Assembly (NCBI GenBank): GCA_964437365.1
Contig: CAYTGM010000031.1
Coordinates: 1-59,861 of the forward strand
DNA: 59,861 bases
Origin: CAYTGM01 sp964437365
GTDB lineage: Bacteria; Sumerlaeota; Sumerlaeia; SLMS01
Direction: 5' to 3'
Numbering within the stretch: the first letter of the stretch is position 1; the number at the start of each line of letters is the position of its first letter. Under the pieces are notes generated by a model. The model ran no database searches and was not told the origin of the DNA. It saw only the letters and a program-made list of their open reading frames with translations. This document shows positions 1-8,797 of the stretch, piece after piece. The translations under genes and the position numbers were made by a program.

Positions 1-241
1 CCTAATCAAATGGGTGCCTCTTACCACTCATCCACAACAATCGGTTATATCTCTTTCATCAAAAGCTCAGACCATGCTCGGACCATGTTGAGACCATGCT
101 CAGACCATCCCGATCGTCTGAGCATGGAGCATCTCTGGTGCGACCTTTGTCCGAGGTTCAGTATGGATGCCGGTCTTAACTTAACTCTCTTCGAGAGCGA
201 GGTACTTGAAGCCATCGCTGGCCCGTTTCCTTTGATCTCAA
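1..241. repeat. Intergenic region with GACCATG hairpin repeat (copy A)
   Basis: This non-coding stretch lies downstream of the aldo/keto reductase gene. Positions 66-110 hold degenerate 10-12 base units ending in GACCATG (CTCAGACCATG, CTCGGACCATG, TTGAGACCATG). They are followed by an imperfect hairpin at about 99-122, CTCAGACCAT paired with ATCGTCTGAG. The reverse complement of 37250-37345 has the same order of units, so the two are copies of one repeat family. An 84-codon frame crosses the region, but it encodes only the repeat and has no family resemblance. I see no promoter or RNA gene. Confidence 0.6.
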
Positions 242-1234
242 TTACTCAGGATTCATATCTCTGAAAAGGTCTCGAATAAAGGTTAAGTCGTCTTCGGTCA
301 GTCGTTTTCCAGCGGCCCCGACGTTGCAGAGCATCTGTCGCTCGTTTCTGAACCCCGGGATGACGCAAGCGACTCTCTCATGTCCAAGCAGGAAGTTCAG
401 GGCAGCTGAAGCCAGGTCTTCCGTTGAACTTCCAAAGCGCTGTTTCATTTCCGCCATTTTGGGTTCAAGAGTCTCCAAAAAGTCTTTCTTAAAGCGATCC
501 CGCGCCTTGCGGTGGTCACCCTCCTCAAAGGTAGGAGGATTCGAGGCTTTGTATTTATCGAGAAGTAAGCCCTGCGATAAAGGACTGAAAGCAACAAAAC
601 TGAGCGTTTCCTTTTTCATCAGGTCGACTAACCTAGAACCGGGGCGTACGTTGCGATCATCAAGTATATGCGCGTAGCTCTGCAGTGCCTCTGGTTGGAC
701 TTTAGGAACAAGACGAAGAAAATCATCAATAGAGTAGGCCGAGAGCCCCTTCACACGAACCTTCCCCTCATCGACAAGTGCGTTCATGGTTGCCACGGCA
801 TCATCCAGATAGAAATCAGACTCTCCAAAGTCGCCATGGTGAAAATAGTAAATGTCGAGATAGTCACGTTCCAGGTTAATGAGAGATTGCTCACACTGGT
901 GTCGTATATGTGCAGGTTCGTAGGCATGTTTAGCTGTTCCCGGAAAGTGTCCTAGTTTTGTAGCTATATAGACTGTTGAATTGTCTATGCCTAGTTTGCG
1001 AAGACTTTCTGCGAGAAGTCTCTCTGCCTTTCCGTTTCCATAAACATCAGCGTTGTCAAAGTGATTCACTCCCTGGTCGAGAGCAAGCTTTAGAGCCGCT
1101 CTGATCTCCTGAGGGTCAGGGTCGGCCCAGCCATTTGGAGTTCCATTGACCCAATTCAGACCTCCCATTGTCCAACACCCGACACTGATTTCAGATACAT
1201 CGATGTCGCTCTTGCCAATCTTACGATACTCCAT
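242..1234 (-). CDS. Aldo/keto reductase
   Basis: This is a 330-residue NAD(P)H-dependent oxidoreductase of the aldo/keto reductase superfamily. It is expected to be cytosolic and to reduce aldehydes or ketones; the substrate is unknown. The catalytic tetrad is visible as Asp60 and Tyr65 in HFDNADVYGNGKAE, Lys93 in IATKLGH, and His132/133 in YYFHHGDF. Length and the ordered TIM-barrel motifs are normal. I chose the start at 1234 because AGAGGT sits six bases upstream. An in-frame ATG at 1249 has no ribosome site and would add five residues. The gene is last in a five-gene minus-strand operon and begins 27 bases after the preceding stop. Nothing in the operon explains its substrate. Confidence 0.92.
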   Translation of the reverse strand: MEYRKIGKSDIDVSEISVGCWTMGGLNWVNGTPNGWADPDPQEIRAALKLALDQGVNHFDNADVYGNGKAERLLAESLRKLGIDNSTVYIATKLGHFPGTAKHAYEPAHIRHQCEQSLINLERDYLDIYYFHHGDFGESDFYLDDAVATMNALVDEGKVRVKGLSAYSIDDFLRLVPKVQPEALQSYAHILDDRNVRPGSRLVDLMKKETLSFVAFSPLSQGLLLDKYKASNPPTFEEGDHRKARDRFKKDFLETLEPKMAEMKQRFGSSTEDLASAALNFLLGHERVACVIPGFRNERQMLCNVGAAGKRLTEDDLTFIRDLFRDMNPE

Positions 1235-1261
1235 GTCTTTACCTCTCATAAAATTCGGGAT

Positions 1262-2341
1262 TCAGAAGCCCTGGCTTCTTAATTTGAGATAGGCTTCTGT
1301 TTCATTAATTGCATCTTTCAAAAAGCGAATATGCCTTCTGGAATAAGGGCGGTTCCCTTCTTCCATGAAGTCCTGTAATGATTCTGCCATGACATCCAGG
1401 CGCAATGCAGAGTTGCGAAACGCCGTTTGTGAGGAGACAGGAACTTCATTAATTCGAATTGCCAATTCTCTGGCCAGTTCACCCATCTCTCTTGTGTAAT
1501 CAGAATTATAGCTCAGTTTCCTGTTCTTTACTCGATGGTCCAGGATGTCTATGCGGTCTTTATAAGCCTGGACGAGTCTTGTGGCGCTCCATGAAATGAT
1601 CATTTCCTGAAAATCGGGGTCTCGAAAGGTGCCTGGATTCCAGTCGCGCGGTAGGTATTCTCTGATCGGTGCTCCACGATCCAGATCTGATCTGTAGAGC
1701 AGGTAGTCAACTTCATCCATCGTCATACGAATGAGTTCATCTGTTGTCGATAAGTGGTCCCAGCGTTCTCTTCGATAATCTTCCAGAAGAAACTCGAGCT
1801 GCCGAGATAGACGGCCCTGTTGAAATTGTAAAGCAGACCGTTGAGCAGGAGCCTGAAAGCGAGCCGCGTCTGTCAGAATCTTCATGTAGGCATTAACTTC
1901 GGAAGCTTCGATCTGGATTTGCTCTGGAGTTGCATCAGTGAAGATCGATATACGGAGTTCTTCTATACTGTCAAAAACTCGCTTGCGTGAAACAGACCAG
2001 GTTTGGGTTGAGGCAATGTCAGCTGTTAATGTTGCAAACTCTCCCATCATCAGCGGGTCGACTTCGTCTTCAACAGTGGCAGGCTCTGCGCTCTTTTCTG
2101 GTGGCAATTGTATATCACTGGTATCTTCGATTTGCGACGGTAAAGGCTGAGGAGGAGGCGTGTCGTTGATAAAGCTTGGATAGGTCTCCCTCTGAAGCTC
2201 CTTCAGCCGCTCAGCGGCATTGGATTCCTCTTGTGCATCATCTTGTGCCATCCCCAGTGTAAAACACAGAGATATCATCAGCATTGATAGAAGGAGGAGT
2301 ATGGAAGGTTTACTTCTCAATGATGACAGTCGCTCCTGCAA
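1262..2341 (-). CDS. Secreted helical protein, function unknown
   Basis: This 359-residue protein has an N-terminal signal peptide: Arg/Lys-rich residues 1-11, a Leu-rich core at about 13-31, and a cleavage-like GMAQ|DD. A Pro/Glu-rich low-complexity segment (about 50-95) is followed by a long, probably alpha-helical region rich in Arg, Glu and Leu up to the C-terminus. I recognise no family or catalytic motif. The start overlaps the 3' end of acpS by 32 bases, so translation is probably coupled. It sits between acpS and an aldo/keto reductase. The sequence supports a periplasmic helical protein and nothing more. Confidence 0.75.
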   Translation of the reverse strand: MQERLSSLRSKPSILLLLSMLMISLCFTLGMAQDDAQEESNAAERLKELQRETYPSFINDTPPPQPLPSQIEDTSDIQLPPEKSAEPATVEDEVDPLMMGEFATLTADIASTQTWSVSRKRVFDSIEELRISIFTDATPEQIQIEASEVNAYMKILTDAARFQAPAQRSALQFQQGRLSRQLEFLLEDYRRERWDHLSTTDELIRMTMDEVDYLLYRSDLDRGAPIREYLPRDWNPGTFRDPDFQEMIISWSATRLVQAYKDRIDILDHRVKNRKLSYNSDYTREMGELARELAIRINEVPVSSQTAFRNSALRLDVMAESLQDFMEEGNRPYSRRHIRFLKDAINETEAYLKLRSQGF

Positions 2342-2687
2342 CGTTCTTCGTATGGGTAAGAGTTACCCAGATGCGTTTTCCGCCAAGTCTATCAACAAAC
2401 TCTTGAGCTCTTCCTTCAAGAATAAGCGTTGGCTGTCCGGATTCGCTGCGGTGAACCTCAACATCAGTCCACTTGATTCCCCGTGCGATTCCAGTACCGA
2501 TGGCTTTGGAGAAAGCTTCCTTTGCTGCAAAGCGGACGGCAAACCTCGAAACAGGATTTGGAAAGGACTGGCAGTAAGCTTTTTCCTTCTCCGTGAAAAA
2601 TCTATTAATAAGTTTGATACCCTGGCGACTTAATGCCTGCTCAAATCTGTCAATCTCAACAAGGTCAGTGCCTATACCAACAATCAT
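2310..2687 (-). CDS. acpS: Holo-[acyl-carrier-protein] synthase
   Basis: AcpS moves the 4'-phosphopantetheine arm of coenzyme A onto apo acyl carrier protein, which activates fatty acid synthesis. The 125-residue protein has the usual length. It begins MIVGIGTDLVEIDRF with metal-binding Asp8, and carries the second ligand Glu57 in RFAAKEAFSKA. The start at 2687 is fixed by this conserved N-terminus and by an ATGA overlap with the stop of the upstream lipoprotein gene. A longer frame to 2753 would add unrelated residues. acpS is commonly embedded in unrelated operons, so its neighbours say little about its role. Confidence 0.95.
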   Translation of the reverse strand: MIVGIGTDLVEIDRFEQALSRQGIKLINRFFTEKEKAYCQSFPNPVSRFAVRFAAKEAFSKAIGTGIARGIKWTDVEVHRSESGQPTLILEGRAQEFVDRLGGKRIWVTLTHTKNVAGATVIIEK

Positions 2688-4870
2688 TCCGCTGAACTCT
2701 CCGCTTTGATATTCTCCAGCATCTGAAAACGTGCTTGCAGGTCTGCTTCCCATATCTGTGCAATATCAACAAGGCGTGCCTGATTATATGCTTTTCTTGC
2801 CTTTTCCAATTCGTTCAGTATTGCATAGCTATCACCAAGAGCAAGCCAGTTAAAGGCGTCTTCTGGTTTGAGCAGTACCAGTTTCTCCTGAATCTGCGAA
2901 GCGTCCTTCGAGTAGGAAGCCTCAAGGAGAGAATCAATCAGCATTTGAAGTGCCTCTTCTGACCAGGGAGTCTTTTCAGCCAGAAGAACCGATGCGTAGA
3001 GCATCAGTCTTTCGTCGCTGCTTTCTTCACCGATCAGGTAGCCGTAGCGAAGGGTTGTCCCCGTGCGGAACTGTTGATTGTTTCTCAGCAACTCAAAATA
3101 TTGACGAGGATTTGATAGAACGGCTCGATCAATCTTCCTTTTCTGAAGCTCTCGGCGGTCTACCTCCAGACGAATCTCCTCTGTGAAATCACCAACGAGA
3201 TAGATCGGTAAGGCCGCTTTTCGGGCATGAGAAAGAGTCTTAACAAGACTATAACCCTGACTAATCCGTTCTCTTGCTAAACCGAAAGGCTGAACCAGTG
3301 TCCATGACAACTGATCGCTCTCAAGCGGCGAATCAACATCGATAGAGAGTACTGGCGTCAGCGTTTCATGAATATACGTTGCGTCACCATCGGTGAGGTT
3401 GACTATAAGCCCGCCGATGGCAATCACAAGAGCCGGGTGTTCGCTCCATAATCCATCGAAACGATTAATATACATCTCAATTGCCTCAAGGTCTTCGTAT
3501 GTTTTCAGCGGCTCAAGACCTATTGTGTCCTGAAGGACGGCTTCAAACTTCTGGCTCAGCAGGAGGATCTCTTCTTCTGTTGGAACTTCCTTGAGCCAGA
3601 GTAGACCAGAGTCCTCGTATAGCGTCTTTCCGGATGGAAGGTCGGCTAATTCTTCTGCTATTTGCCGTTCAATGAATTTGGCTTTCGCAACCTCTACTGC
3701 TTCCAGTCTCTTTCTTTCACGCCATTTTTCTAACTGAGTAAGGACTTCGCTTCCCGGTGTTCGATAAACTGAAGCCTGCTGGTCATTGGAGTCTTCAACG
3801 ATTACAAGCCACTTGCCGTCGGGTGAAGCTGCGACATGGTGCGTTTTTCTCAGTGTTAGTTGAAGTTCTTCCCCAGTGTCGCTCAGTTTGACCCATGCTC
3901 TTGTCGAGCCGCTTCCACGTCTATAGGTTCTGAGAAAGTAGATGTTTCCATTCTGATCTGCAACCGGAGCAAGGTCGGCGGTCCCGTTGTCATCAGTCAA
4001 CTTTCCAGCAGGAGTGCCTTCGAAAAGTCTGTAGATAGGTGCGGGAACGGGATCAATTGTATAGTCTTCGGGGAGATGGCCCCATATTGTGTCTAAAGTG
4101 GGCAGGGTTCCCAGTGAAGCATATCGCCCTCCCGAGATCCAATCGGTCTCTTTGATTGTTTGTTTCTTCAAATCATAAATCTGTGTCGTTAAGCGTATGC
4201 GTTTCTTGACGCTCGCATCGAATTGTATCTCCTCTCCAACGATGAGGAGTTGATCTTCCTGCGGATGCCAGTATGCCTGTCCTTCCGCCTTTTCTGCCAC
4301 TCGTTCAAAATCGTGCGACTTTGTTTCGACGATATATATCCTGTTTTCAGATTGAGCAAGGACCTTGTCTCCTTTCGCATTGATCTGAAGATGCTTGACA
4401 GGGTCTTCTATGATGCTGCTTGGCTCCTTGGTCGTTGATTCATAAACAACGAGGCCTTCTTCGGAGGCAATAAACAGATCGCCATCATTTGTAATGGCAA
4501 CTGCGAAGGGCACAGTACTTGACTGCAAGTAAGGCTTCTCTGAGAATGGGGGAATGATGGGCGAGACGCGCTGTGACTTCAGCTGATTTTCATCGGTGAG
4601 AAGCCCTGCAAGTGGAAGTCTTTTTTCAAATTCGATATTAGAGATTTGATCGATAGTGGATGGGATGTAGGGATCGGTCTGAGTCGTAGTTTCCTCGAAA
4701 TCCGTTTCAATCCCTGCCAGTTTGCGATCCAATGCATCGCGACTGCCAAAGAGCTCGATTGCAATCTGGTCTGCCGGATTATCTTCGGAGGGTGAAAAGT
4801 TACATCCCGAATTGAGAAGCAGGACCAGCACGAAACCCAACGTAAATCTGTATAGATCCTTTTTGTTCAC
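2684..4870 (-). CDS. Lipoprotein with beta-propeller-like and TPR regions
   Basis: This is a 728-residue putative lipoprotein. The N-terminus has Lys residues, a hydrophobic core and the lipobox LNSGC (Cys23), so it should be lipid-anchored outside the inner membrane. Residues about 110-370 contain repeated short beta motifs such as NDGDLFIASEEGLVVYES and DQNGNIYFLRTYRR, typical of a WD40/TolB-like propeller. The C-terminal 70 residues look like a TPR pair (FNWLALGDSYAILNELEKARKAYNQA). The middle part is not recognised. It starts with GTG seven bases after the AAA ATPase stop and overlaps acpS by four bases. MoxR-type ATPases are often encoded beside their partner proteins, so this lipoprotein could be linked functionally to the ATPase, but they would be in different compartments. 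Confidence 0.75.
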   Translation of the reverse strand: MNKKDLYRFTLGFVLVLLLNSGCNFSPSEDNPADQIAIELFGSRDALDRKLAGIETDFEETTTQTDPYIPSTIDQISNIEFEKRLPLAGLLTDENQLKSQRVSPIIPPFSEKPYLQSSTVPFAVAITNDGDLFIASEEGLVVYESTTKEPSSIIEDPVKHLQINAKGDKVLAQSENRIYIVETKSHDFERVAEKAEGQAYWHPQEDQLLIVGEEIQFDASVKKRIRLTTQIYDLKKQTIKETDWISGGRYASLGTLPTLDTIWGHLPEDYTIDPVPAPIYRLFEGTPAGKLTDDNGTADLAPVADQNGNIYFLRTYRRGSGSTRAWVKLSDTGEELQLTLRKTHHVAASPDGKWLVIVEDSNDQQASVYRTPGSEVLTQLEKWRERKRLEAVEVAKAKFIERQIAEELADLPSGKTLYEDSGLLWLKEVPTEEEILLLSQKFEAVLQDTIGLEPLKTYEDLEAIEMYINRFDGLWSEHPALVIAIGGLIVNLTDGDATYIHETLTPVLSIDVDSPLESDQLSWTLVQPFGLARERISQGYSLVKTLSHARKAALPIYLVGDFTEEIRLEVDRRELQKRKIDRAVLSNPRQYFELLRNNQQFRTGTTLRYGYLIGEESSDERLMLYASVLLAEKTPWSEEALQMLIDSLLEASYSKDASQIQEKLVLLKPEDAFNWLALGDSYAILNELEKARKAYNQARLVDIAQIWEADLQARFQMLENIKAESSAE

Positions 4871-4876
4871 GAGTTC

Positions 4877-5839
4877 TTAGTAGCCCTGCTCGTCCTCTTC
4901 TTCGTCCTCTTCGCCCGAAAAGAAATCTTCAATGTCAGCTCCAAATTCGTCAGCGAGTTCCTGAATCTCCTCGTCCGTTTCACGAACAGTTCCTGACATT
5001 CTCTGTGAAGGAAGTCCTGTGTCCAGAAACTCGATTCCTTCATCACCAAGCACTGCTTGAATGGCATCTGAGAGATATCCTTTTGCAGGCTCCTGGTAAT
5101 AGTTTCCCAGTTTCAGCGCGTAACGAAGAATGTTTACACCGTCCCGACTTGTGAACGGCAGGTTCACCGCATGTGCCTTCTGAAGAAAATCCGCCACATA
5201 GCCAAGGAGTTCGTCATCGGTGAATGGAATATTATATCGAAGAATTGCCTCCTCTTCTTCGTAAGAAGGGTAGGAGATCTCTATTTGAGGCTGAAGCCTT
5301 GATTGTATATACTCTGGCAAATCAAAGGTTGAGCTGTCATCATTCATGGTCACGCAAATGCGAAAGTTCTTGTCCGCTTTAATTTTCAGTCCCGTGATGA
5401 CCGATTCAACGTAGCGTCGGCGGTCAAGCAAGGGAGCGAGTGATGCCCAACTTTTTTCCGACATCCGATTGCCTTCATCAAGCACACAGATCCCGCCGTT
5501 GATCATCGCAGTGACCAGCGGAGAGGCATGGTACGCAATGTTCCCGTCACCTGCGAGGACCGGTGTGATAATGAGATCCTCAGGGCGCGTATCCATGGTG
5601 CATTGCATGATATAGACATCGCGCTCCAGGTCTTTGCCAACGGAGTAGGCAAGTGTGGTCTTCCCAACTCCTGGCTTTCCTATCAGGCGAGGCGAAAGTG
5701 GAACGTCTTCCTTGTCAATGACCATCCACGCCGCAAGCAGTTGATTGCGAACCGTATCATTGCCAATCCACTTTAAGTCGACGTCATCTGGTTGAGCAAG
5801 GTTGAGATCAATATCATCGATCTTAGTTCGACGGTTCAT
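4877..5839 (-). CDS. MoxR/CbbQ-type AAA+ ATPase
   Basis: This is a 320-residue AAA+ ATPase of the MoxR-like (AAA_5) type. Members act as metal-insertion or complex-remodelling chaperones. Visible motifs are Walker A GKPGVGKT (54-61), Walker B ICVLDE (117-122), sensor-1 VTMND (163-167) and a SRLQP arginine-finger segment near 180. The last 30 residues are very acidic (runs of Glu and Asp), unlike typical MoxR proteins. An AGGAG-like site lies upstream of the ATG. It is the first gene of the operon. The usual partner, a VWA-domain protein, is absent here, so the target is unknown; the following lipoprotein is the only local candidate. Confidence 0.9.
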   Translation of the reverse strand: MNRRTKIDDIDLNLAQPDDVDLKWIGNDTVRNQLLAAWMVIDKEDVPLSPRLIGKPGVGKTTLAYSVGKDLERDVYIMQCTMDTRPEDLIITPVLAGDGNIAYHASPLVTAMINGGICVLDEGNRMSEKSWASLAPLLDRRRYVESVITGLKIKADKNFRICVTMNDDSSTFDLPEYIQSRLQPQIEISYPSYEEEEAILRYNIPFTDDELLGYVADFLQKAHAVNLPFTSRDGVNILRYALKLGNYYQEPAKGYLSDAIQAVLGDEGIEFLDTGLPSQRMSGTVRETDEEIQELADEFGADIEDFFSGEEDEEEDEQGY

Positions 5840-5940
5840 TTCCTGGACTCCTGTTCGGACCTTCTACTGATTCATCTCTTGGTCACATGCTTTAGTGATG
5901 GTTCTGTGTCCTTGCGCTGTCAAAGGAAGTCTTGAGCCTT

Positions 5941-6975
5941 TCACAGGAACAGGACTCTCTGGCGCGGTACCTCACGCCATTTCCCCGCTAGAAATGCCAG
6001 GGCGTCCAGAAACCGCAGGAGATGTCGGTATTTCCATTCTGGAGTCTCGCCAAGAATGAGGCCGGGCACAAGGCGAAGTGCAGAGTTCAGGATGCGCATA
6101 TAGACATTCCAATCTGTATAGCGAGGCCACCCGAGGTCTTTTCTCCAGCGCGCAAACAGGGCGGTACTTCCTCGTCCATACCAGTGTGCCTGCTTGAGCA
6201 TCCCAAGGATCGTTGATCGGTGTAAGTGCGTAATAGGGTTATCTTGCAGGTAGACTAATTCCCAGCCGGCCCGCTCAATTCTCCAACAAAGGTCTGCATC
6301 TTCGCCTCCGCATTCTCCGAGGGATTCATCGAATCCCCCAATGGCCATAAGGACATCTCGCCGGACAACCATCCCAGCAGTCACAAGGAACGGAAAGCTC
6401 AGCGCATTTCCTTTCCAAAAGTGATCGGTCTCAAGGAGTCCTTCCTGAACAATATGTTTTTCTGCTAATGTCGTTGGAGTGGGGGAGGTTAGCCTGAATC
6501 CAACAGCTCCTGTGTGATTCTTTCCCTCAAGTTGATCCACCGCCGATTCCAGCCAGCTTTCCGGTGGACGACAATCAACATCAATGAAGGCGATATACCT
6601 GGTTTTCGCTTTTTTCCATCCTTTTTGGCGGGCGTGGGTTACCCCTCTTTTACGACATCTTACGACTTCAAACCCGAGGGAGCCGGCCAGGGCAACGGTA
6701 CGATCTTTGGAACCATTATCAACGAGAAGATACCTGACCTTTTTAGAATCAAAGCTTTGTTTGTTGAGCGACGCCTTGAGCTCTGGTAAATGTTTTTCAC
6801 CATTTAAAACACAGACGATTACCGTGATGATCGGTTGAGAACTGGCAGTTTCCTTGGCAAGGGGGGGCATGTGTTGTTGTCTCAGTTTGAGAAACCTTCC
6901 TGCAAATTGTCTCACCTCGATACCATAATGTATGCATCTTCGCAACACGGCGAGGTCAATTAGAGTGACTTTCAT
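5941..6975 (-). CDS. Glycosyltransferase family 2
   Basis: This 344-residue enzyme is predicted to transfer a sugar from a nucleotide donor to a glycan or lipid acceptor. The GT-A fold is visible from ITVIVCVLNGEKHL at about 50, through YLLVDNGSKDRT and the DxD-like FIDVDCRPP near 130, to the acceptor-site segment GGEDADLCWRIERAGW near 225. A short C-terminal helical part lacks clear membrane segments. The start at the first ATG has only a weak ribosome site; a Met at residue 36 is an alternative. The gene stands alone between the MoxR operon and a 400-base gap. The donor and acceptor cannot be read from the sequence. Confidence 0.88.
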   Translation of the reverse strand: MKVTLIDLAVLRRCIHYGIEVRQFAGRFLKLRQQHMPPLAKETASSQPIITVIVCVLNGEKHLPELKASLNKQSFDSKKVRYLLVDNGSKDRTVALAGSLGFEVVRCRKRGVTHARQKGWKKAKTRYIAFIDVDCRPPESWLESAVDQLEGKNHTGAVGFRLTSPTPTTLAEKHIVQEGLLETDHFWKGNALSFPFLVTAGMVVRRDVLMAIGGFDESLGECGGEDADLCWRIERAGWELVYLQDNPITHLHRSTILGMLKQAHWYGRGSTALFARWRKDLGWPRYTDWNVYMRILNSALRLVPGLILGETPEWKYRHLLRFLDALAFLAGKWREVPRQRVLFL

Positions 6976-7383
6976 CTAACTGAGAGAGCAGAGGCGCCAC
7001 CCATTTTTGTGAAGCATCTGACTTAACTCAAACATTTCCAACAAATCATAACTGAATAATACTGGCCATCCAATCTTCCACGCATCTAAATAGAGTTTCT
7101 GTGTTCTTCACGGAATCGATCTCTATTCATTGGCCTCATCCTTGTTTCTACCATCTCTAAAGGAACATATGCGTTCCTGCTCTTTTCTGAAAACAGTTGA
7201 GAAGGATTTTTGCCTATAGGGTTTGTTTCAAATGATATTCAAATCAGTCTACAAGATTAGATCTTACTTTATTAAACGCCATGTTGACTTAATGGCTACA
7301 GGAGGTCGATGGAAAGAGCCTTCAAGACTCAGTCCTCCAGTAGAAATATCTGCCTCGCTTCAGACACGCCAGCATCGTTTGAA
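6976..7383. other. Intergenic region, nothing coding seen
   Basis: About 400 bases lie between two minus-strand genes. A small inverted repeat, AGGAAC and GTTCCT around six bases, lies at 7161-7178. No open frame with a plausible start or family match is present, and I see no clear promoter or T-tract terminator. Confidence 0.5.
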
Positions 7384-8667
7384 TTAAACTCCTGAAGCAG
7401 TTTCCTCTTCCTCTTTTTCGCTCCAGCCAAGCAGCGTTGTCACCACCTCTTCGATCACAGCCTTTCGAGCATCTGAGATACTCCACTCATCCTTTTGCTT
7501 TCCTGCATCATCGGGCCAGGTTCTGTTGGTCAGAAACACGATATAGGTTTGAGAGTCTTTATCAATCCAGATGAGGGTTCCTGTATATCCGCTGTGCCCT
7601 ATACTGCCTTTTTGAGGATCATCGTTTTCAGGGTTTGCATAAGGGAAAGAATCGTAAATGTCAAATCCAAGGCCTCTAGTTTGACTTACCATCTCAGGTG
7701 TACGGTCACGAGTTGCATCCTCAAGGACAGAAGAGGAGAATACCTTTTCACCCCTGAATGTGCCACCTGAGGCAATTGTTTCACAGTAACGGGCAAGGTC
7801 GGGGCCTGTCGAAAAGAGTCCTGCGTTCCCAGGACAATGACCCAGGTTCGATTTGTGGTAACTTGCAAGTGGGTCATGAACTTCAGCGACAATGATGCTA
7901 CCATCCTCACGCATTTGAGTCGGAACAGCGCGTGACTTCTGCTCTTCGTCAAGGTTGTATACCGTATCGCTCATCTTGAGGGGACCAAAGACCTTCAGTC
8001 TGAGCAAATCTTCGAGGTTCATCTCGGAAGCTTCTTCTACAACACGAGCCGTTGTCTGAAAATTCAAACAGGAATAAGTATAGTCTTCACGAGGTGTATA
8101 TCTTACGGGAAGTGCTGCATAATGCGAAATCAAAGCGTCGGGGTTTGACGTTCCTTCCTCTTTTTCTTCATCGACTTTAGAATAACTTTCATAAGCCTTT
8201 AGACCAGAGGTGTGAGTCATTAAGTCTCTGATCACGACAGACTCTTTTCCGTTGGTGTTGAAGCCCTCGATATACTTTCCAACCAGGTCAGACTCAGATA
8301 GTTTCCCATCTTCCATGAGGATGAGAGCACCACTAGTGGTACCCACGACCTTAGAAACGGATGCGAGGTCAAAAATGGATTCGAGTGAGTTCTCCTCGGA
8401 AGTTTCCTCATAGGTATGGCGACCGTAGGCAGCAGCCCAAAGAACTTTTTCAGGCTGACCAACAATCAGAACTGCGCCGGGGTAAGTTTCTTCATCAATA
8501 CCTTTGCGAACAATCTCATCCAGTCCAGAGAGAGTTTCCGTTCTCACTTCTTGCATCCCTTTGATGGGGACTTCAGTATTTGCCCCCTGTGATGCTAAAG
8601 TGTTATCTGCATACGTTGTAGCAGTCAGAAAGGCAGAAAACATTAGAGTGAAGAAGTTTCGAAGCAT
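7384..8667 (-). CDS. Serine hydrolase of the class C beta-lactamase fold (AmiE-like)
   Basis: This is a 427-residue exported serine hydrolase. A signal peptide covers residues 1-20. The active-site tetrad SVSK (Ser103 to Lys106), a Tyr198 motif (YSC) and the third-box HSG in GSIGHSGYTG are all present, with the typical GNAGLFST segment between. Such proteins act as penicillin-binding-protein-like peptidases, esterases or amidases. The gene is divergent from a nagZ homologue 130 bases away. In Bacillus subtilis the NagZ partner AmiE, a beta-lactamase-fold amidase, removes peptide from MurNAc after NagZ acts. That makes an AmiE-like role a good inference, though the family is broad. The C-terminus ends in a short acidic tail. 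Confidence 0.88.
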   Translation of the reverse strand: MLRNFFTLMFSAFLTATTYADNTLASQGANTEVPIKGMQEVRTETLSGLDEIVRKGIDEETYPGAVLIVGQPEKVLWAAAYGRHTYEETSEENSLESIFDLASVSKVVGTTSGALILMEDGKLSESDLVGKYIEGFNTNGKESVVIRDLMTHTSGLKAYESYSKVDEEKEEGTSNPDALISHYAALPVRYTPREDYTYSCLNFQTTARVVEEASEMNLEDLLRLKVFGPLKMSDTVYNLDEEQKSRAVPTQMREDGSIIVAEVHDPLASYHKSNLGHCPGNAGLFSTGPDLARYCETIASGGTFRGEKVFSSSVLEDATRDRTPEMVSQTRGLGFDIYDSFPYANPENDDPQKGSIGHSGYTGTLIWIDKDSQTYIVFLTNRTWPDDAGKQKDEWSISDARKAVIEEVVTTLLGWSEKEEEETASGV

Positions 8668-8797
8668 GGTATTATCCTGAACGGAAGATTCACTATTTCA
8701 AAGTGAAAAAACACAATCCCTTTGAATTAGCGCTCACGGAGTCTCTTAAGCTGACTGGGGATGAGCAAGGAAATAAATAGCAGGAGGCTCACTGTCC
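8668..8797. promoter_or_regulatory. Divergent intergenic region with small dyad
   Basis: This 130-base gap separates the divergently transcribed serine hydrolase and NagZ genes and must hold both promoters. An inverted repeat TTCACT, seven bases, AGTGAA lies at 8689-8707, close to the hydrolase start. It could be an operator, but nothing identifies a regulator. I could not assign convincing -35/-10 boxes. Confidence 0.4.

Noticed and set aside
61..135. Possible CRISPR array
   Set aside because: Units are only 10-12 bases, degenerate and contiguous with no unique spacers, and no cas genes are present.
10..264. 84-codon plus-strand frame at the left edge
   Set aside because: It translates the GACCATG repeat array and overlaps the reductase gene; no ribosome site or family match.
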